Below, one piece after another: positions 34,385 through 43,785 of a stretch of DNA of 64,000 nt. The stretch spans positions 682,001-746,000 of the forward strand of contig NZ_JAWLPU010000001.1 of assembly GCF_036997485.1 (NCBI RefSeq), in the 5' to 3' direction. A program made the translations under genes and the position numbers. This DNA comes from Brachyspira pilosicoli. GTDB taxonomy: Bacteria > Spirochaetota > Brachyspiria > Brachyspirales > Brachyspiraceae. The notes below the pieces were generated by a model. It was not told the origin of the DNA. It made no database searches and saw only the letters and a list, made by a program, of their open reading frames with translations. How positions within the stretch are numbered: position 1 is the stretch's first letter; each line of letters opens with the position of its first letter.

Positions 34385-36376
34385 ATGGCATTAATGTTAA
34401 ATGAAGAGCAAAAAAAAGCTGTAGAGCATATAGATGGTCCTATGCTTGCATTAGCTGGAGCAGGAAGCGGTAAGACTAGAGTAATCACAGAGAGAATTGC
34501 ATATTTAATAAAAAATGGAATAGACCCTAGTAATATACTTGCTGTTACTTTTACAAATAAAGCTGCTAATGAAATGCGTGAGAGAATAACTGCTTTGCTT
34601 AAAGAGAAACCCAAACAATTAGTAATCAGTACTTTTCATTCTTTTTGCGTGAGAGTGCTTAAACTTGATATAGATAAACTTGGATACAAAAAAAACTTTA
34701 GTATATACTCTTCTTCAGACAGTAGAACTCTTATAAGAAACATTTTGAGAGAGGTTAAAGTAAATACTCTTAATTATGATGAAAACCTTTTTGCTTGGTA
34801 TATAGACAGGTACAAAAACAATTTAATGAAGCCAAATGAAGTAGTGCCTCATGATGATTTGGAAAAGATTGCTAAAAGAGTTTATGAGGTTTATCAGAAT
34901 TATTTGAAAGGGTATAATGCTGTTGATTTTAATGACCTTATTAATTTAACTATTGATTTATATATTAATTTTCCTGATGTTTTAGACAAATATCAAGAGA
35001 GATTTAAATATATTATGGTTGATGAATATCAAGACACCAATTTAGCACAATATAAACTCACAAGCCTTTTAGCATCAAAATATAAAAACATTGTTGTAGT
35101 GGGTGATGATGACCAGAGTATATATGCTTTTAGGGGGGCTGATGTATCAAATATACTTTCTTTTGAAAACGAATATCCAGAAGCTAAGATAATCACATTA
35201 AACAAAAATTATAGAAGCACTAAGGCGATACTTGAAGCGGCACATGCTGTAATAAGCAACAATACACAAAGAAAAGCAAAAGAGGTTGTTGCTGTTAATG
35301 ATGAAGGTATACCTCCTGTTATTATGCCTTGCGAAGATGAAAGAGATGAGGCACAGTTTATAGCAGAAAATATCACACAAACTGCAATAAACAAAAATTT
35401 AAACTACGAAAACTTTGCAATACTTTTTAGAATGAACTCTCAGTCGCGTATTTTTGAAGAGGCTTTAAGATTTCGAGGCATTCCATATACTGTTGTTGGT
35501 GCTTTTCAGTTTTATGAGAGAAAAGAGATTAAAGATATACTTGCATATTTAAACTTGTTTGTTAATCCAGAAGATGAGGTTTCTCTTTTGAGGGTTATTA
35601 ATATACCAAAAAGGGGAATTGGTGCTGTTGCAATTAATAATCTCAATGAAATAAGTATAAAAAACGGAGTATCATTATATCAAACATTACTTGACTATGA
35701 GAATATAGATGATATACCTCCAAAGGCAAAAACAGGTATAAAGGATTTTTTAGATATTATTCATCATTATAATGAAATATTCACTGTTGATAAAAACACA
35801 TTAGAAAAACCAAAGCTCTACGAAAACATTAATAAATTTTTGGATACAATTGCATATCATAATGAAGTATTAAACTCAAGCGATACAAAAGAACAGGGAA
35901 GCAAAAAAATAGAAAACATTGAATCTCTAATGAATGGTATAGCAGAATATGAGAAAGGGAATAAAAACGCAACTCTAAAAAATTATTTAGACAGAATACT
36001 TTTAATGAGTATAGAGGAAAATAATGAAGAAGAGAAAAAGAAAGGCGTAATGCTTATGAGTATACATGCAGCAAAGGGTTTAGAGTTTCCTTATGTTTAT
36101 ATATGCGGTATGGAAGACGGCATACTTCCGCATCATAAAAGTTCATCAGAAAGAGAGATAGAAGAAGAGAGAAGACTTTGCTACGTTGCTATGACGAGGG
36201 CAAAAAAGCATCTCACATTAACATATTGTATGAAAAGAAAAAAGCAAGGCAGAGATGTGGAATGCACCCCGTCAATATTTTTGGAGGAGATGAGAAAGGG
36301 GCTTCCAGAAGATATGGCGATGGACGAAGAGGAGTTTTTCTCAAACCTCAAAGCAACATTGAAGAGAGATGCTTAA
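34385..36376 (+). CDS. UvrD/PcrA/Rep-family superfamily 1 DNA helicase
   Basis: A 663-residue 3'-5' helicase. Motif I (Walker A) is LAGAGSGKTRVITERIAYL, Ia is AVTFTNKAANEMRER, II is MVDEYQDTN, III is VGDDDQSIYAFRGAD, IV is LNKNYRST and VI is RLCYVAMTRAKKHL. It should act in DNA repair or removal of bound proteins. Whether it is UvrD, PcrA or Rep cannot be decided from motifs. Length is a little shorter than PcrA (about 730), mainly at the C-terminus. The ribosome site is poor: AAAGG lies about 15 bases before the ATG. Confidence 0.95.
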   Translation: MALMLNEEQKKAVEHIDGPMLALAGAGSGKTRVITERIAYLIKNGIDPSNILAVTFTNKAANEMRERITALLKEKPKQLVISTFHSFCVRVLKLDIDKLGYKKNFSIYSSSDSRTLIRNILREVKVNTLNYDENLFAWYIDRYKNNLMKPNEVVPHDDLEKIAKRVYEVYQNYLKGYNAVDFNDLINLTIDLYINFPDVLDKYQERFKYIMVDEYQDTNLAQYKLTSLLASKYKNIVVVGDDDQSIYAFRGADVSNILSFENEYPEAKIITLNKNYRSTKAILEAAHAVISNNTQRKAKEVVAVNDEGIPPVIMPCEDERDEAQFIAENITQTAINKNLNYENFAILFRMNSQSRIFEEALRFRGIPYTVVGAFQFYERKEIKDILAYLNLFVNPEDEVSLLRVINIPKRGIGAVAINNLNEISIKNGVSLYQTLLDYENIDDIPPKAKTGIKDFLDIIHHYNEIFTVDKNTLEKPKLYENINKFLDTIAYHNEVLNSSDTKEQGSKKIENIESLMNGIAEYEKGNKNATLKNYLDRILLMSIEENNEEEKKKGVMLMSIHAAKGLEFPYVYICGMEDGILPHHKSSSEREIEEERRLCYVAMTRAKKHLTLTYCMKRKKQGRDVECTPSIFLEEMRKGLPEDMAMDEEEFFSNLKATLKRDA

Positions 36377-36442
36377 AAGATTTTATTATATTTAAAAATT
36401 TTTAAATAGTATTTTTATATTTAAAATATTTGCAGGATTTTA

Positions 36443-36520
36443 ATCTAAAAAATGCAGTCCTTTTGCTTCTTTGGGTCACCAAAAGAAGTGGGGGCGTGGG
36501 GGCAAAGCCACCACAAATAA
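36443..36520 (+). repeat. Type-1 hairpin repeat
   Basis: AAAAAATGCAGTCC, then TTTTGCTTCTTT / AAAAGAAGTGGGG arms around GGGTCACC, then GGGGGCAAAGCCACCAC. No long insert, so this is close to a minimal form. Confidence 0.75.
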
Positions 36521-36551
36521 AAAACTATATATTACCATATAGTTTTTGTTT

Positions 36552-36648
36552 TATTCAACTTTTTCCTGCCGCAAAAAGTTGCAAAAAGTGCAAGGGTTTT
36601 GCTTTATATGTAGGTATGCTTCGCAAAGTGGTAAAGCCACCACAAATA
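36552..36648 (+). repeat. Type-2 hairpin repeat
   Basis: CAACTTTTTCCTGCC / GCAAAAAGTTG arms with no insert, then CAAAAAGTGCAAGGGTTTTG, then ATGCTTCGCAAAGTGG and TAAAGCCACCAC. The tail repeats the AAAGCCACCACAAATAA end of the neighbouring type-1 element. The gap 36377-36682 has no other feature. Confidence 0.75.
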
Positions 36649-36682
36649 ATAAAATTTAAAAAATTAAAATAAACAAATTTAA

Positions 36683-37195
36683 TTATGGTATGGCTATAGT
36701 TTGTGGGTCTGTTTCTTTTTTCTCTACATACCAATCTTCTTCATTGTTCGGGTCCATTTCTGCTATTTGCTCTAAACTCATGCATATATAATTGCCTTTT
36801 GCTGTTACTGCTACAGTGTCATCATTAAGAAGTATATAACCTTCTCCTTCATACATTCTGCCGTTGCCGTAAGTAATTTTTCCAATTATTCTAATCTCTT
36901 CATTTATAGGTACAGGTTTTTTATATTTTGTTGTAAGCGTTGTTGTTACTCCCCATTTATCTTCCCCGGTGTATGGCATCATAGCTCTTCCTATAGTCTC
37001 ATCTAAAATAGCAGCAAGTATTCCTCCATGCACTCTTCCGGGGTATCCTTGATGATAATCTTTAAAAGTTACCAAAGCACAAAGCGATTTATCTTCAAGT
37101 TCAAAAAACTCTGCCTTTAAACTTAAATCATTTTTAAATCCGCATACCAAACACATTCTTGAATTATTTTGTTTATTCAATACTTTTAATTCCAT
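36683..37195 (-). CDS. PaaI-type hotdog-fold thioesterase
   Basis: A 170-residue protein. The hotdog motif GRVHGGILAAILDETIGRAM carries the typical HGG and acidic residue of PaaI-like acyl-CoA thioesterases. The start RMCLVCGFKN holds a CxxC pair that is common in this subgroup. The substrate is unknown. The start has a GGGGGA site 5 bases before the ATG. It is a monocistronic-looking minus-strand gene, separated from feoB by a terminator. Confidence 0.88.
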   Translation of the reverse strand: MELKVLNKQNNSRMCLVCGFKNDLSLKAEFFELEDKSLCALVTFKDYHQGYPGRVHGGILAAILDETIGRAMMPYTGEDKWGVTTTLTTKYKKPVPINEEIRIIGKITYGNGRMYEGEGYILLNDDTVAVTAKGNYICMSLEQIAEMDPNNEEDWYVEKKETDPQTIAIP

Positions 37196-37280
37196 AAAAA
37201 TCCCCCTTGAGCATAAATATAATTATAATATTATACACTAAAAAATTAATTAACAATATACTAAACTACTTTGCTTTTAT

Positions 37281-37320
37281 AAAAAAATATAGATACCCAA
37301 GCATTAAGCTCAGGTATCTA
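37281..37320 (-). terminator. Terminator after feoAB
   Basis: TAGATACC (37290-37297) pairs with GGTATCTA (37313-37320), with an inner AGC/GCT pair. On the minus strand the hairpin is followed by ATATTTTTTTAT. Confidence 0.82.
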
Positions 37321-37353
37321 TGATTTTAATAAAAATAGGTTATATTATGAAGT

Positions 37354-39846
37354 CTAGATAATTCCAGCTATTCTTCCAGCAATTTGGTAGAATGCGAAAC
37401 TAACTATCCAAGCCACCGCTAAAGTATAAACAATTAAGAAAGGTATCCAAGCCTTGCCTATTTCAGAGCCAATAACAGCTATTGATGCAAAGCAAGGGAA
37501 ATATAATAATACAAATAAAAGCAAAGCATAAGCTACTATAGGATTAAATACAGGGTCATTTCTTAAAGCCTCTATTAAAGTAACTTCATCTTCTTCTATA
37601 GATTTTATCTGTGCTATTGTTGAAACAAATACTTCTTTAGCAGCTCCTCCTGCTATAAGAGCAATACTTATTCTCCAATCAAAACCTAAAGGCTTCATTA
37701 CAGGCTCTATAAATGTTCCTAATTTACCAGCAAAACTATGTTTCAAACCTTCAGAAGCTACAAGTCTATCATATTCAGCATTTAAAGCCTCTTCATCATT
37801 TATATCTATATTTTCTGATACTAATACAGTTTTTGCTCTATCCATTAATTCAGCAGATTCTTCTTCTGTAGGATTGTATTGAGGGAAAGTCATTAATGCC
37901 CATATTAAAACAGAAGCAGCAAATACATAAGTACCAGCTTTTTTTATATACATCCAACCTCTGTCAAACATGTGTCTTAAAACAGTTTTTACGCGAGGTA
38001 CTCTATACGGAGGAAGCTCCATAACAAAAGGAGTTTCATCGCCTTTGAAAAATAATTTTCTTAATATAAATGCCACAAGAAAAGCCATTATTACGCCAAT
38101 TATATATATGCTAAACATTACAGTAGGAGCCATTTTTGGTGAGAAGAAAGCTGCAGTAAATAATACATAAACAGGAATTCTCGCACCGCAGCTCATAAAT
38201 GTAGTTATAAGTACAGTTACAATTCTGTCTTTTTTGTTTCTCAAAGTTCTTGCCGCCATAGTAGCCGGTATAGTACAGCCAAAACCTAAAAACATAGGTA
38301 TAAAAGACTGCCCATGAAGCCCAAATTTATGCATAACCTTATCCATTAAAAATGCAGCCCTTGCCATATAACCGCAGTCTTCAAGAAAAGATATACCAAC
38401 AAATAGTATTAAAACTAATGGGAAGAAAGAAAGCACAGCCCCAACGCCACCTATTACACCATCAACTACAACAGATTGTAATAAACTTCCTTCAGGCAAA
38501 AGATTTGATACGAAAGATGCTAATGCACCAATACCCATCTCAATCCAGCCTTGAGGATAAGCTCCAAGAGTAAAAGTAACTTTAAATATTAACCATAACA
38601 CACCTAAAAATATTGGTATACCAAGCCATTTGTTTAAAAATACTACATCGGCAGCATCTGTAAAATTGAATGCCTGTATATCATCTCTTTTTATAACTTC
38701 TTTTAAAGCACCCCTAATATATGAGTATCTTTTATCTGCCATAATAGAGTCTGTTTTAGAATTCTCTTTTGTCTCTAATCTTATAATTTCTTTATTTATT
38801 GTCTCTATTACATCTCCAGCATTGTTGCATTCGCGTCTTACAGAGTGTATTGCCCTTTCATCTTTTTCTAATGACTTTATAGCAAGCCATCTCTTATGAA
38901 GCTCTGATACATCACCCTGCATAGAGCTAACTATATTTCTTATAGATTCCTCAACATCTGCTCCATATTCTAAAGCAGCCTCTCTATGCAGTTTGTTTCC
39001 AGATTCATAAATTTTTTCTATTTTATCTAATATTAAAAGTACACTTTCATGTTTGTTCCCATGAACTTTCATTACAGGAAGTCTAAACAGCTCTTCTAAT
39101 TTAGCTTCATCTATATTTATACCCTCATTTTCTGCATGTTCATACATATTAAGTACACATAAAATAGGTATACCCAATTCCACTAACTGTAAAGTAAGAT
39201 AAAGATTTCTCTCTAAATTTGTAGAGTCAATAACATTTATAATAAAATCAGGTTTTTCATTTAGAAGTACATCGCAAGCTACAACCTCATCTTGAGAATA
39301 GGCACTTAAACTGTACACCCCCGGTAAGTCCATCAAATCATAAGTGTATCCGTTGTATAGCATAGAGTATTCTCTCTTTTCAACCGTTACACCGGGGTAG
39401 TTAGCAACTTTATAATTAGCACCAGTTAAAGCGTTAAATATTGTTGTTTTACCGCAGTTTGGGTTACCAGCTATAGCTACTTTTAATTTTGTATTGTTTG
39501 AAGGAACTTTGAACTTTTTACTAATCTCTTCTTTATCTTCTAAAAATAAATCACAGGCATTGTTTTTTTTCTCTCTTTTTACTTTGCCTGTTTTTATATC
39601 AGCCATTTTTTTTATTTCAACATCTGCCTTAGAAACTTCAATTCCATTTGCCTCAGATTTTCTTAAAGATATTTCATAGTCCATAATATGAACTTGAATA
39701 GGGTCTCCAAGAGGGGCTTTTCTTACAATCCAACCTTTAGCACCAGCCGTAAAACCCATCTCTATAATTCTTTGTCTTATCTCACCCTGTGTCTCCACAT
39801 TATCCACAACAAAACCTTCTTCTATATCAAGTTCTGTTAGTTTCAT
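37354..39846 (-). CDS. feoB: FeoA-FeoB fusion ferrous iron transporter
   Basis: An 830-residue protein. Residues 1-75 form a FeoA (SH3-like) domain (RQRIIEMGFTAGAKGWIVRK, APLGDPIQVHIMDYEISLRK). The FeoB G domain follows: G1 GNPNCGKTTIFNALTG, G2/switch VANYPGVTVEKRE, G3 DLPGVYSLSAYS. The G4 position reads LNMYE where most family members have NxxD. The membrane part contains SCGARIPVYVLF and ends near residue 828. FeoB imports Fe2+, mainly under anoxia. The start has an AAAGGAG site; no Fur box was recognised. Confidence 0.97.
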   Translation of the reverse strand: MKLTELDIEEGFVVDNVETQGEIRQRIIEMGFTAGAKGWIVRKAPLGDPIQVHIMDYEISLRKSEANGIEVSKADVEIKKMADIKTGKVKREKKNNACDLFLEDKEEISKKFKVPSNNTKLKVAIAGNPNCGKTTIFNALTGANYKVANYPGVTVEKREYSMLYNGYTYDLMDLPGVYSLSAYSQDEVVACDVLLNEKPDFIINVIDSTNLERNLYLTLQLVELGIPILCVLNMYEHAENEGINIDEAKLEELFRLPVMKVHGNKHESVLLILDKIEKIYESGNKLHREAALEYGADVEESIRNIVSSMQGDVSELHKRWLAIKSLEKDERAIHSVRRECNNAGDVIETINKEIIRLETKENSKTDSIMADKRYSYIRGALKEVIKRDDIQAFNFTDAADVVFLNKWLGIPIFLGVLWLIFKVTFTLGAYPQGWIEMGIGALASFVSNLLPEGSLLQSVVVDGVIGGVGAVLSFFPLVLILFVGISFLEDCGYMARAAFLMDKVMHKFGLHGQSFIPMFLGFGCTIPATMAARTLRNKKDRIVTVLITTFMSCGARIPVYVLFTAAFFSPKMAPTVMFSIYIIGVIMAFLVAFILRKLFFKGDETPFVMELPPYRVPRVKTVLRHMFDRGWMYIKKAGTYVFAASVLIWALMTFPQYNPTEEESAELMDRAKTVLVSENIDINDEEALNAEYDRLVASEGLKHSFAGKLGTFIEPVMKPLGFDWRISIALIAGGAAKEVFVSTIAQIKSIEEDEVTLIEALRNDPVFNPIVAYALLLFVLLYFPCFASIAVIGSEIGKAWIPFLIVYTLAVAWIVSFAFYQIAGRIAGII

Positions 39847-39957
39847 AAATAACTCCTTTCGGTAATTTTAATAATCTAATAAAGTGTTAGTATAGTCTAA
39901 CATATATACTAAATTTGTCAATATAACTCTATATAAAAAAGTGTTTATTTAGTAAAA

Positions 39958-40245
39958 TTAATGAGAAAAAAGCTGCCTATATATATCATCTTGCTCTTTT
40001 AGATGCACCACAAAGCCTACAGCTATTTTGTTTTCAGTAGCCTCTATTATTTTTTTAGCTCCTTCCTCTCTAAAACCTCCGCAAAGTTCTATGCAGTCAA
40101 TACCTTCTTTTTGTAAGTTTTTGGATACCTCAATAGCTTCTTCTATATTTGATACACCAATTATTTGCGATACTCCATTATGTATTGAAGCTTTATCTTT
40201 ACTGCTATCAAAAATTTTATCCATTATCAAATAAGCGAATTTCAT
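39958..40245 (-). CDS. Small DUF6506-like protein
   Basis: A 95-residue soluble protein. Sequence features are FAYLIMDKIFDSSKDKASIH, GVSNIEEAIEVSKNLQKEG and ELCGGFREEGAKKIIEATE. It fits DUF6506 as I recall that family, which has no known function. A GGAG-type site precedes the ATG (AGGAGTTATAC). The gene is upstream of feoAB on the same strand, with a 111-base gap, so cotranscription is possible but not shown. Confidence 0.75.
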   Translation of the reverse strand: MKFAYLIMDKIFDSSKDKASIHNGVSQIIGVSNIEEAIEVSKNLQKEGIDCIELCGGFREEGAKKIIEATENKIAVGFVVHLKEQDDIYRQLFSH

Positions 40246-40333
40246 TTTTGTATAACTCCTAATATATATATATTTTTATATTATAGCATAGAAGATTAAT
40301 TTATAAAGTTTTAAAATAATTTTAGCTTATTTT

Positions 40334-40420
40334 CACGCACGTTAAAAAATGCATTTGTTTATTAGTAAGATTATAATTGTTATTTAAATTATGTTTATAA
40401 ATATTTTTAAACGTGCGTTG
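40334..40420. repeat. Inverted-repeat element, short member of the CGCACG family
   Basis: Arms CACGCACGTTAAAAAAT (40334-40350) and ATTTTTAAACGTGCGTTG (40403-40420) are near-complements 52 bases apart. The CGCAC core recalls the longer elements at 41300 and 56507. Confidence 0.55.
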
Positions 40421-40536
40421 AGTAGATTAAATACTTAAATAATATTTTTGTGTTTTAATTTTATTATTTATAATGATAGTGATTAATAGTTATACTAAAC
40501 AAGTGAAATAATATAGATTTGTTTATAGGTTTATAG

Positions 40537-40571
40537 TATACTCTATTTGAAGAAGAAATTTTTAGAGTATA
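40537..40571 (+). promoter_or_regulatory. Hairpin overlapping the leader of the DinB-like gene
   Basis: TATACTCTA (40537-40545) and TAGAGTATA (40563-40571) are a perfect 9-bp inverted repeat. The purine-rich GAAGAAG is in the loop. The start codon is 8 bases after it, so the structure could affect initiation. Confidence 0.4.
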
Positions 40572-40578
40572 ATTGATT

Positions 40579-41235
40579 ATGAATAATACATGGTCACAAT
40601 TAAATAAAGAAATACAATCTAAAATCAAAAAGAAAGATAGCTATAAAGAAGGTATTATTGCATTATTTGATTTGAGAAACATTCTAATAGAAACCCTAAA
40701 ATCATTTTATAAAGAATTAAGTAGAAAAGATTTTGATGCGATTCCATTTGTAAATTCAGATGGATATCATAATAAAACTATTGCATATTCAATTTGGCAT
40801 ATTTTTCGTATTGAAGATATAGTTGCACATACATTAATAGCAGACAATGAGCAAATATTTTTTTCTAGTAATTATCAAAAACGTATCAATTCACCTATAA
40901 TTACAACAGGAAATGAACTTATAAAATCTCAGATAGACGACTTTTCAAGAAAACTTAACTTAGATGAACTTTATTCGTATATTTTTGATGTAAAAAACAG
41001 CAGTGAAAATATAATTAATAGTTTATCTTATGATGAATTAAAAAAGAAAATACCAGAAAAAAGAAAAGAAAAGTTAAAATTATTGAATGTGGTAAGCAAT
41101 GATAAAGATGCAATTTGGCTTATTGATTATTGGTGTAAAAAAGATATTCGAGGTTTAATACAAATGCCATTTTCAAGGCATTGGATTATGCATATAGAAG
41201 CAAGTTTACGCATAAAAAATAAAATATATTCATAA
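40579..41235 (+). CDS. DinB-family protein
   Basis: About 218 residues. The four-helix DinB fold is suggested by metal-ligand-like histidines in IWHIFRIEDIVAHTLI and in FSRHWIMHIEASLRI. DinB-like proteins are metal-binding; some are thiol transferases, but function here is unknown. TTG at 40573 opens the frame; ATG at 40579 is preferred. The ribosome site is weak. The gene is isolated between two inverted-repeat elements (40334, 41300), and is the only plus-strand gene in this stretch. Confidence 0.75.
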   Translation: MNNTWSQLNKEIQSKIKKKDSYKEGIIALFDLRNILIETLKSFYKELSRKDFDAIPFVNSDGYHNKTIAYSIWHIFRIEDIVAHTLIADNEQIFFSSNYQKRINSPIITTGNELIKSQIDDFSRKLNLDELYSYIFDVKNSSENIINSLSYDELKKKIPEKRKEKLKLLNVVSNDKDAIWLIDYWCKKDIRGLIQMPFSRHWIMHIEASLRIKNKIYS

Positions 41236-41299
41236 TTAATAAAATAATATATAACATTAAAAGAATTGAGTTTTTTATTATAATTAAATTTTAATAACA

Positions 41300-41500
41300 T
41301 ACCCCGCCCTTTATTTTTGATAGCTTATTTTAAAATTTTAGTTTAAATTATTTTATTGTATATTTAGAAATGTTAACGCCCACCCAAGATTTTTTAAATT
41401 TAAAACTTCACTCTACGCACGGTTAGCTGATATTAGTTTTTTGTTTTATTGCAATTGTTAATAAAATTTATGCTTTTGCCTTGTTTACCGTGCGGTGTAT
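41300..41500. repeat. Nested inverted-repeat element (CACCCAAG / CGCACGGT family)
   Basis: It holds ACCCCGCCCT (41301-41310), then GCCCACCCAAGATTTTTTAA starting at 41378, then CGCACGGT (41416-41423) and its inverse ACCGTGCG (41487-41494). The same words in the same order are in the element at 56507, with its last arms missing here. No frame is apparent. Confidence 0.65.
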
Positions 41501-41515
41501 TTTATAAAACTATTA

Positions 41516-42871
41516 TCAAACATTCCAATTTTCTGGGTCTTTGTTCCACTCTAAAGCTTTCTTCAATTCATCTTCGCTTATATACTTCTCATCTTTTGCT
41601 ATTTCCATTAATGAAGAGAAATTAGAAAGAGAAGAGAATTTTATATTTGCTTCTTCAAAGTTTTTCTTAGCCTTTTCAAACTCATAAGAAAATATTGAAA
41701 TTATCTCAAGACCAATAGCTCCTTCTGCTTTAGCTGCCTCAAATGCTTTTATAGAACTTCCGCCTGTTGAAATTAAATCTTCTATAAGTATTAATCTTTT
41801 GCCGTTACAATCAGCTCCTTCAATCTGCCTTCCTCTGCCATGCTCCTTTTTCTCTGCTCTAATATAACACATAGGCTTATCAAGTTCATACGCTATAAAT
41901 GATGCCCAAGGTATACCAGCAGTTGCAGTACCTGCTACTATATCAAAGTCTTTTAATTTTAATATATTTACAAAAGATTCAACTATCACTTTCCTATATT
42001 CTGGGAAACCTATTACATATCTGTTGTCGCAATATATAGGACTTTTTATTCCAGATACAAAAGTAAAAGGCTCTTTAACATTAAGTTTAACAGCTTGAGA
42101 TGAAAGCAAAGCAACTGCAATTTTTTGAGCCTTACTTTTTTTATTATTTTCCATTCCCTCAGCAATCTCTTGAACAACCATTCTGCAAGCTTTAACTCTG
42201 TCTTCGCTTCTTGTGATAGGGCGTCCAACTACAAGATAATCGCATCCGTTTTCTATGGCTTCTTTTGGTGTCATAATTCTCTCTTGGTCGTCAACACTAG
42301 CCCACTTAGGACGCACGCCCGGACACACCGTTCTAAATCTCTCACCGCATTCTTTTTTGATGATAGCAGCCTCTCTTGGTGAGCATACAACTCCATCAAG
42401 TCCAGCCTCTTTTCCAAGTTTCGCCCAATTAACAGCCAAGTCTTTTAATGCTATATTTGAAGTGAACATATTCTTTACATCGTTTTCTGAAAGACTAGTT
42501 AAAACTGTTACACCTATTATTAAGTTTTCTTTGTTTAATTTCTTTATCTCTTCAACAGTCTTTTCCATCATCTTTTTTCCGCCGCTTGTATGCACATTAA
42601 ACATAAAGACATTCTGCTTAGCAGCAAAAAGTGAAGCCATAGCTGTTGTGTTTGGTATGTCATGAAATTTTAAGTCCAAAAATACTTTTTTATTTTTATT
42701 AGCCAAATATTCTATTATCTCGCCTTTAGTATATAAAAATAATTCAAGCCCCACTTTATAAAACACAGCCTCATCGCCAAGTTCATCTATTAAAGCCACC
42801 GCCTCAGACATAGAATTAAAATCTAATGCCACTATAAGCCTATCTTTTGGATTGTTGTCTGCTATCATCAT
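41516..42871 (-). CDS. pyrF: PyrF-PyrE fusion (OMP decarboxylase / orotate phosphoribosyltransferase)
   Basis: A 451-residue bifunctional enzyme. The first 265 residues are orotidine-5'-phosphate decarboxylase (VFLDLKFHDIPNT with the catalytic Lys/Asp set, CPGVRPKW, YLVVGRPIT). The rest is orotate phosphoribosyltransferase (FTFVSGIKSPIYCDNR, LILIEDLISTGGSS as PRPP loop). It catalyses the last two steps to UMP. The order F-E is the reverse of animal UMP synthase. Its start overlaps the pyrD stop by 4 bases, so it belongs to the pyrK-pyrD-pyrFE operon. Confidence 0.96.
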   Translation of the reverse strand: MMIADNNPKDRLIVALDFNSMSEAVALIDELGDEAVFYKVGLELFLYTKGEIIEYLANKNKKVFLDLKFHDIPNTTAMASLFAAKQNVFMFNVHTSGGKKMMEKTVEEIKKLNKENLIIGVTVLTSLSENDVKNMFTSNIALKDLAVNWAKLGKEAGLDGVVCSPREAAIIKKECGERFRTVCPGVRPKWASVDDQERIMTPKEAIENGCDYLVVGRPITRSEDRVKACRMVVQEIAEGMENNKKSKAQKIAVALLSSQAVKLNVKEPFTFVSGIKSPIYCDNRYVIGFPEYRKVIVESFVNILKLKDFDIVAGTATAGIPWASFIAYELDKPMCYIRAEKKEHGRGRQIEGADCNGKRLILIEDLISTGGSSIKAFEAAKAEGAIGLEIISIFSYEFEKAKKNFEEANIKFSSLSNFSSLMEIAKDEKYISEDELKKALEWNKDPENWNV

Positions 42872-43785
42872 AAATGTGCTACTCCTATTAAATCTTTTAT
42901 ATTGTTTATATTATTTTCTTCAAGATAATTATTTATTTGTTTTATTATTTCTATAGGGAGTGTTGGGTTAGAAAATATTGCAGAGCCTATAGAAATAACA
43001 GAAGCACCAGCCATTATAAACTCTAAAGCATCTTCATATTTTTGAATGCCGCCCATTCCAACTATAGGTATATTAATAGCCTTGTAAACTTGATAAACCA
43101 TTCTCAAAGCAATAGGCATTATAGCAGCACCTGAAAGACCTCCGAAAGTGTTACCCAATAATGGTTTTTTTGTTTTTATATCTATCTTCATAGCTAAAAA
43201 AGTATTAACTAAAGAAACACTATCCGCACCCGCATACTCCACAGATTTGGCAATGCTCACAATATCAGTAACATTCGGAGATAGTTTTACTATTAAAGGC
43301 TTTTTTGTTAATACTTTTTTTACTTCTTTTGTAGTTCTCTCAGCACTTTCACAGCTTGCCCCAAAAGCCATACCCCCATTTTTTACATTAGGGCAAGATA
43401 TATTAAGCTCTATAAAATCAACTCTCTCTATTTCATTAGCAATCTCTGCCACTTTAACATACTCTTCTAATCTGCTTCCGTTAATATTTAAAATAATAGG
43501 CGTTGAGTATTTTATATTTTTTATAATTTCATCTCTAAAATATTCTATCCCAGGATTTTCTAAGCCTATACAATTAATCATTCCGCTTGGTGTTTCTGCA
43601 ATGCGAACCCCGCTGTTTCCATCTTTTTTATTTAATGTTATTCCTTTTAAGTTTACAGCACCAAGTTCATTAACGTCAAAATAATTATTATACTCTTCTC
43701 CAAAGCCAAAACAGCCAGATGAAGTTATCACTGGGTTTTTTAATTCTTTACCTAAAAATTTAATATTAAGTCTGTTATTATTCAT
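42868..43785 (-). CDS. pyrD: Dihydroorotate dehydrogenase, catalytic subunit (class 1B)
   Basis: About 305 residues. Motifs: NPVITSSGCFGFG, NISCPNVKNGG with the catalytic region, IVKLSPNVTDIV and VGMGGIQKYEDALEFIMAGA. It oxidises dihydroorotate to orotate. The adjacent PyrK subunit makes it class 1B, which uses NAD+. The frame is open to 43812, but ATG at 43785 gives the normal start (NNNRLNIKFLGKELKNP) and overlaps pyrK by 8 bases. Confidence 0.95.
   Translation of the reverse strand: MNNNRLNIKFLGKELKNPVITSSGCFGFGEEYNNYFDVNELGAVNLKGITLNKKDGNSGVRIAETPSGMINCIGLENPGIEYFRDEIIKNIKYSTPIILNINGSRLEEYVKVAEIANEIERVDFIELNISCPNVKNGGMAFGASCESAERTTKEVKKVLTKKPLIVKLSPNVTDIVSIAKSVEYAGADSVSLVNTFLAMKIDIKTKKPLLGNTFGGLSGAAIMPIALRMVYQVYKAINIPIVGMGGIQKYEDALEFIMAGASVISIGSAIFSNPTLPIEIIKQINNYLEENNINNIKDLIGVAHL

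Noticed and set aside
36178-36672. Small frames at the end of the helicase gene and in the repeats behind it
   Set aside because: The first is out of frame inside the helicase, the second is formed by type-1 and type-2 repeat sequence.
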